DNA of 64,000 nt. Origin: Sphagnum magellanicum (lineage: Eukaryota > Streptophyta > Sphagnopsida > Sphagnales > Sphagnaceae). This document shows positions 60,021-64,000 of this stretch, piece by piece. The notes below the pieces were generated by a model. That model searched no databases, had not been told where the DNA came from, and saw nothing but the letters and a program-made list of their open reading frames with translations. Made by a program: the position numbers and the translations under genes. Every line of letters begins with the position of its first letter. Position 1 is the stretch's first letter. Location of the stretch: contig CM038911.1 in assembly GCA_021904315.1 (NCBI GenBank), positions 23,595,390-23,659,389 on the forward strand. The letters are read 5' to 3'.

Positions 60021-60652
60021 CATTTTTGTTAAATAAATATACATATATATGTCTAATTATGTTTCATAACAAAGTGAGTACTAAAATAACACCAAAAACC
60101 ATTTTTTTGTTTAAAATCCAAAACTGTAGATATGTCTGGTGCTCTTCATTTTTCAAAGGTCCCAAGGCCTGCAAAATGGTTGGTGTGAACGTTGCATTAT
60201 TAGCCTTTAAGGCTTGCTCAAAGTTTGATAATGACTTGGGTAGCACCTGCTGCTATCAAATGGCGCCAATCCAAGTGTTAGATCTCATCATCCACCAAAT
60301 CTTGAGCTTCAAATTTTTGTCACAACTTACCCATGATCTTCATCCATAAAGCAAGGATTGATTTGTTTGTTTGATGTTTCAATTTTTTTATTTCAAATTT
60401 TTTACAATCCAAGTGATGGGCATGTTAAAAAACATTCAAGACACTCCATGCATTTAAGGGTTAATTAGTGATGGGTGCTATTCAAAGGTCAAACTTTTTC
60501 TTCTCTTATGGGCTTTCTTAATTGTGGTATCATAAAATTGTTTCTACACTTGGGACATTCTCATAACTGAGGTTTCCAAACTTTGAAAACAATCCTAAAA
60601 TAGACTTACATAACATTCCATTTTGTTCTCCAGTGCGAGACAAAAGAGTCAA

Positions 60653-61150
60653 TGACATGCCTTTCTAAGCAAACCCTCAAGCGAGAGGACATGCCTTTTT
60701 AAGCAGACCCTCAAGCAAGAGAACTCACCTAATTGGGGTCCAAATTTGGACCTCCATGAGGTAACCTTATGACATATTAGGTTATGAATCTAAGTGGTGA
60801 GCTAGGCTCGACTCCCAGTTTGACAACACCTGGGAGTTGCATAGGTGCCTATGAGTGAGGGTTTAGAGAAGGGGATCGCAGAGATATCCTTGAACTAAAC
60901 AAGTCTATAATTAAGTCATGAGATGGAAGATGATCATTTTGGATAACAAGATCTGAGACCAGTTAGTAAGTTTGCAACAGCTTTAATCCTACTCATCTAA
61001 AGATTGAGAATAGCCAAGAGTTACCAGATGAAGAATGCTGGAACTCACCAAGTGGGTGGCTTGCCATGCGTATAGATAGTTTAAGTGTTTAGTAAGGAAT
61101 GTGGTTAAAAACATGGACACCAAAATGCGGAGGCAAACCTGGGTGCAACA
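60653..61150 (+). mobile_element. Solo LTR of the chromodomain Ty3/gypsy family, opposite orientation
   Basis: The sequence from TGACATGCCTTTCT to GGGTGCAACA is the inverse of the LTRs at 48705-49194 and 50403-50886. Shared inverse words include GGTTATGAATCTAAGTGGTG, AGCTAGGCTCGACTCCCAGT, ACTCACCAAGTG and GTTTAGTAAGGAA. The first 68 bp are a 34-bp tandem duplication (60654-60687 and 60688-60721, GACATGCCTTT...). Target duplications are not clear. Confidence 0.7.
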
Positions 61151-61179
61151 GCAAGGACTTTGGGCAAGGAATATGGGAT

Positions 61180-61480
61180 AAAATGTGAGGTTATTGACAA
61201 CATGGGGGAACATTTAAACTCTGTGGACAACATTTGACAAACAAAAATGGAGAAAACTAAAGAAGAGGCTTGAAAGAACTGTGGGAACAACATTGGGACC
61301 ATTTGGCAGAGCATAAGGGATAAAACTAAGGAACACATGGGGAGACACATGGGAACTACAGGGAAACATGAGGACATGTGGCAAAGCATATGCTATAAAA
61401 TTAAGGAACAAATGTGAGGAACTTGTCGGGACAGGAGAAGGAACAACTGACAAAGTATTCAAAATAAATGCAATGAACTC
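61180..61480 (+). repeat. Degenerate tandem repeats of about 65-90 bp
   Basis: Words such as CATTTGGCAGAGCATAAGGG, ATAAAACTAAGGAACACATG, GTGGCAAAGCATATGCTATA and AAATTAAGGAACAAATG recur at least three times. No frame is conserved across them. Confidence 0.5.
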
Positions 61481-62177
61481 ATCAACAACGAATTGGGAAC
61501 AGCATTAGTAACATTATTGCGAACATATGGGGAACAAGACACAAAAAGTCTTCAATGTCCCTCTCCCCCCCCCACCATTAACAAGGGCAAAACTTAACCT
61601 ATTTTACGCATAGTGCTGACCTCATTGAATGCCTAAAAAGATATTTTTGTTACCACGTTTAGGCATCACAGTCCTTTTTCCCTGGGCTGATGCTAGGGGC
61701 AAGTCTACCTATGTGGAAAGCCTGCAGAAAGATAAGCTCCTATTTCTTGGTGCAAGGGCTAACTTTCTTTTCTCTAGAGGTAAATAGGTATATGTTTAAA
61801 CATAACAAAACAAAAATTAGGGTTTTTTTTCTTTTTTTTTGGGGAGAAAATCATGTTATATCCAATTTCCTAGGTGTCTATTGGGAAGGACAGGTAAGTT
61901 AATTTATAAAATTTCTCTAGTGTAAATTCCGTAATCCCTAAATTAGACAAATGAACCTAACATCTAAATGCCGTGTGCAGTGTAGAAATCCCAGTAGGTC
62001 TTTTGTTCTCAAAAAAGAAATTAATATATATGTCTTTTCCCAAACATATTCCTTCTACCTTGTAGAAGGTACACATTTAGCACACCTATCTATATCTACA
62101 TTGTGATGCCCAATGTACTTGTTTATCTTCATTCCCATTTTTGCTTGGCTGATGATGTGATGTTGATTTGCACCTTG

Positions 62178-62790
62178 GGTGAACCAGCACCCATGTTGGT
62201 AAGATATCCCAAAATCCATTTAAATTATTTCTAAATATCACAAATATGCCATGCTGGAATCAAATCAGGGTCTCTGTGTTCAGATCTAACATTTTTTGGG
62301 CTTAATATGGCCACTAAGAGGCCTCTCTCAAAAAGACAAGGTACCAACATGGGTGCTGGTTCACCATAGCCATTGAATGCCACCTATGAGGATGGCCAGG
62401 GTGAACCAAGACCTTCACCTTCTTAGTGTGGTTGTATTTAACCAGAGGAAATGTTAAATTCGGATTCAGAGACCCTCATTTAGTCCTGGGTCATGTTTAG
62501 TAAAGGCCAGGGCAAACAAGCACAATAGGACCTACATTGCCACATTCATAGTCTTGAGGGAGGCCTTTTTAGCGGCTACATTTTACTCAGGAAATGTGAA
62601 GTTTGGACTAGAGACCCTTATTTAGTTTAAGGATATGACATTCATAACTCTTAAAAAACAACAACAGAAGAAAAAGTTTGGGGTTTTCAGTTTTCATCAT
62701 GGTACAAATATAAGCGCTGGTTCAGCTAAGGCCTACCAAGACACCTTGGGTGAACCAGCACCGCACCCACACTGGTACCATGGTAAAAGT
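62178..62790. repeat. Cluster of direct and inverted copies of a GGTGAACCAGCACC module
   Basis: 62178-62201 and 62342-62365 are perfect inverted copies of 24 bp (GGTGAACCAGCACCCATGTT...). A third copy in the first orientation is at about 62747-62780, and a degenerate inverse is at 62701-62725 (GCGCTGGTTCAGC). AGGCCTTTTT/AGAGGCCTCTC words accompany each copy. The element behind it is unknown. Confidence 0.65.
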
Positions 62791-62959
62791 CCTTTATTTT
62801 CATTCTGTTGCTTCTAATCATTATAAATATCCCACACCTAGACTAAATTAGGGTAAATAAGTCCAAATTTATCATTTCCCAGGTTGAATATAGCCTTTAA
62901 GAGGCCTTACCCAAGAAGGTGAAGGTACTGACATCATCATCATCCGTGAGTTTTTGTTT

Positions 62960-64000
62960 TGTTAGGATTTCAGGATCCTGGCAACAATGCAGATTTGTTG
63001 GATTGGCCAGGTTTAAAGTTTGAAGCCTGCCTCTTGATAGTTGTCTACCAGGCTTTTTTATAATTCACCTAAGTTAGCCAGTGGCTGGGCAACTCGGTTC
63101 CCTATGTTCAAGTATAGCGACACACACATATCCAAAGCTTTAAAACGGTCATCCCAAAACCGAAACATGCGCCCTTGCAATGGCATCAACTATGGCAACA
63201 GTTGGACGTCGGAACCTGGCAACCTAGATTATGTAGTACATGTGTAGTGCTGTGCAAAGGCTCATTAATGCAACCCTGTCAGGGCATGATTATCCGGCAT
63301 GTTGGGCTCTGGGGAGATTGCTCAGATTGAGAGTAAGTTAAAGTAGTGTTTGTTTTCTACCTTTGTTTCTCTCCTCAATCGGTGAACTAGATTGTAGTTA
63401 TTCCCAGTTACCTAAGAATACATAACCAAATGAGGAAATTTTACTACATATAAGAAACATCAAGTACTTTCAGTAATTTCATCAGTGGTTTTTTTATTCA
63501 ACTTTTGGATTTCCCTAAATAGCAAAAACTTGTCACTTAAAAAAATCTACACTCCCTGTAAAAGAGTGAACCTGGGCTGGGGAAATTGATTTGGAGAACA
63601 CTCTGCCATGCAATGCTGGTATTGACAACTGTTTTGGAAGGTCACTTTTAAACCAATTTTGTTCAGTCTCAAGTCTCAACATTATGGTTTGTCATCAGCA
63701 ACCTCTGGAGTCTGGAGTCTCACTCCCCACTCTATATGAGGTTCCAAGAATTGCACATAGGGTACTTTTATTTGATGTTGACTGGTGGTACTACCTAGAA
63801 TAGTGACAAAAGCAGAAATCTAAGTTTGTGTTCTAATAAGTATGGGTCTCACTTAATGGACTCCATTTATGAAGGCCAGTCAATTTCAGAAACTTGTATT
63901 GGGTGAGTATTATTGTCAATAGCCATGAAGGAATCAGGATAGCCCAATTAACGTGGGGAGCAGCAATTGCTTTTGGAAAATTTGGAAAATTCTTCTGAGT
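62960..64000. other. Stretch without recognised gene to the window end
   Basis: Frames at 63041-63247 and 63591-63803 show no known domain. Composition is less AT-rich than most of the window. Nothing else recognised. Confidence 0.35.

Noticed and set aside
1..64000. CRISPR arrays, bacterial operons or phage genes
   Set aside because: No regular repeat-spacer pattern or dense coding occurs; all signals are those of a plant nuclear genome.

Overview
The window looks like nuclear DNA from a land plant with a large, repeat-rich genome, probably a non-flowering vascular plant such as a gymnosperm or fern. It is AT-rich and has no bacterial-style gene packing. It holds decayed plant-type LTR retrotransposons, a hAT and a pogo-type transposase relic, fragments of ordinary plant genes with introns, and short pieces of plastid DNA (ndhD) and mitochondrial DNA (rrn18 3' end). 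The organism is inferred from these family matches; no species can be named from the sequence alone.

Layout. 1-1.8 kb: fragments of three unrelated plant genes in the same orientation (ABCB transporter nucleotide-binding domain, MFSD5-like carrier, enolase-superfamily dipeptide epimerase), all broken. 4.0-7.3 kb, minus strand: the only gene that looks intact, a multi-exon Crinkler/RHS-type (CR) protein with a possible ubiquitin-like head, a P-loop NTPase and a C-terminal restriction-endonuclease-like domain. 7.6-18 kb: AT-rich, gene-free DNA with tandem and subterminal-type repeats and a 1.1-kb minisatellite. 18.5-19.3 kb: pogo-like transposase relic. 19.3-21.6 kb: degenerate repeats, a TAGGTT-rich tract and a perfect-looking hairpin. 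23.5-28.3 kb and 40.9-47.1 kb: five copies of one LTR family of about 810 bp, including a solo LTR with a target duplication and a case of one copy inserted into an older inverted copy. 28.9-31.8 kb: inverted tandem arrays, a 21-G tract and a GTAG tract. 36.1-37.6 kb: hAT relic. 44.9-45.2 kb: plastid ndhD fragment. 47.5-56.7 kb: a large minus-strand Ty3/gypsy relic carrying a cytosine-C5 DNA methyltransferase domain between protease and reverse transcriptase. A second, chromodomain-type Ty3/gypsy derivative (48.7-50.9 kb) is inserted in its RNase H. 57.0-57.4 kb: long inverted repeat. 59.95-60.02 kb: mitochondrial rrn18 tail. 60.65-61.15 kb: solo LTR of the chromodomain element. 62.2-62.9 kb: inverted-repeat cluster.

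The two most notable items are the apparently intact CR gene in a plant chromosome and the retrotransposon that captured a DNA methyltransferase with motifs in canonical (I to X) order. Almost everything else is in decay, often with C-to-T/G-to-A changes as expected of methylated DNA. Translations were read by eye; family calls rest on remembered motif patterns, not on database searches.
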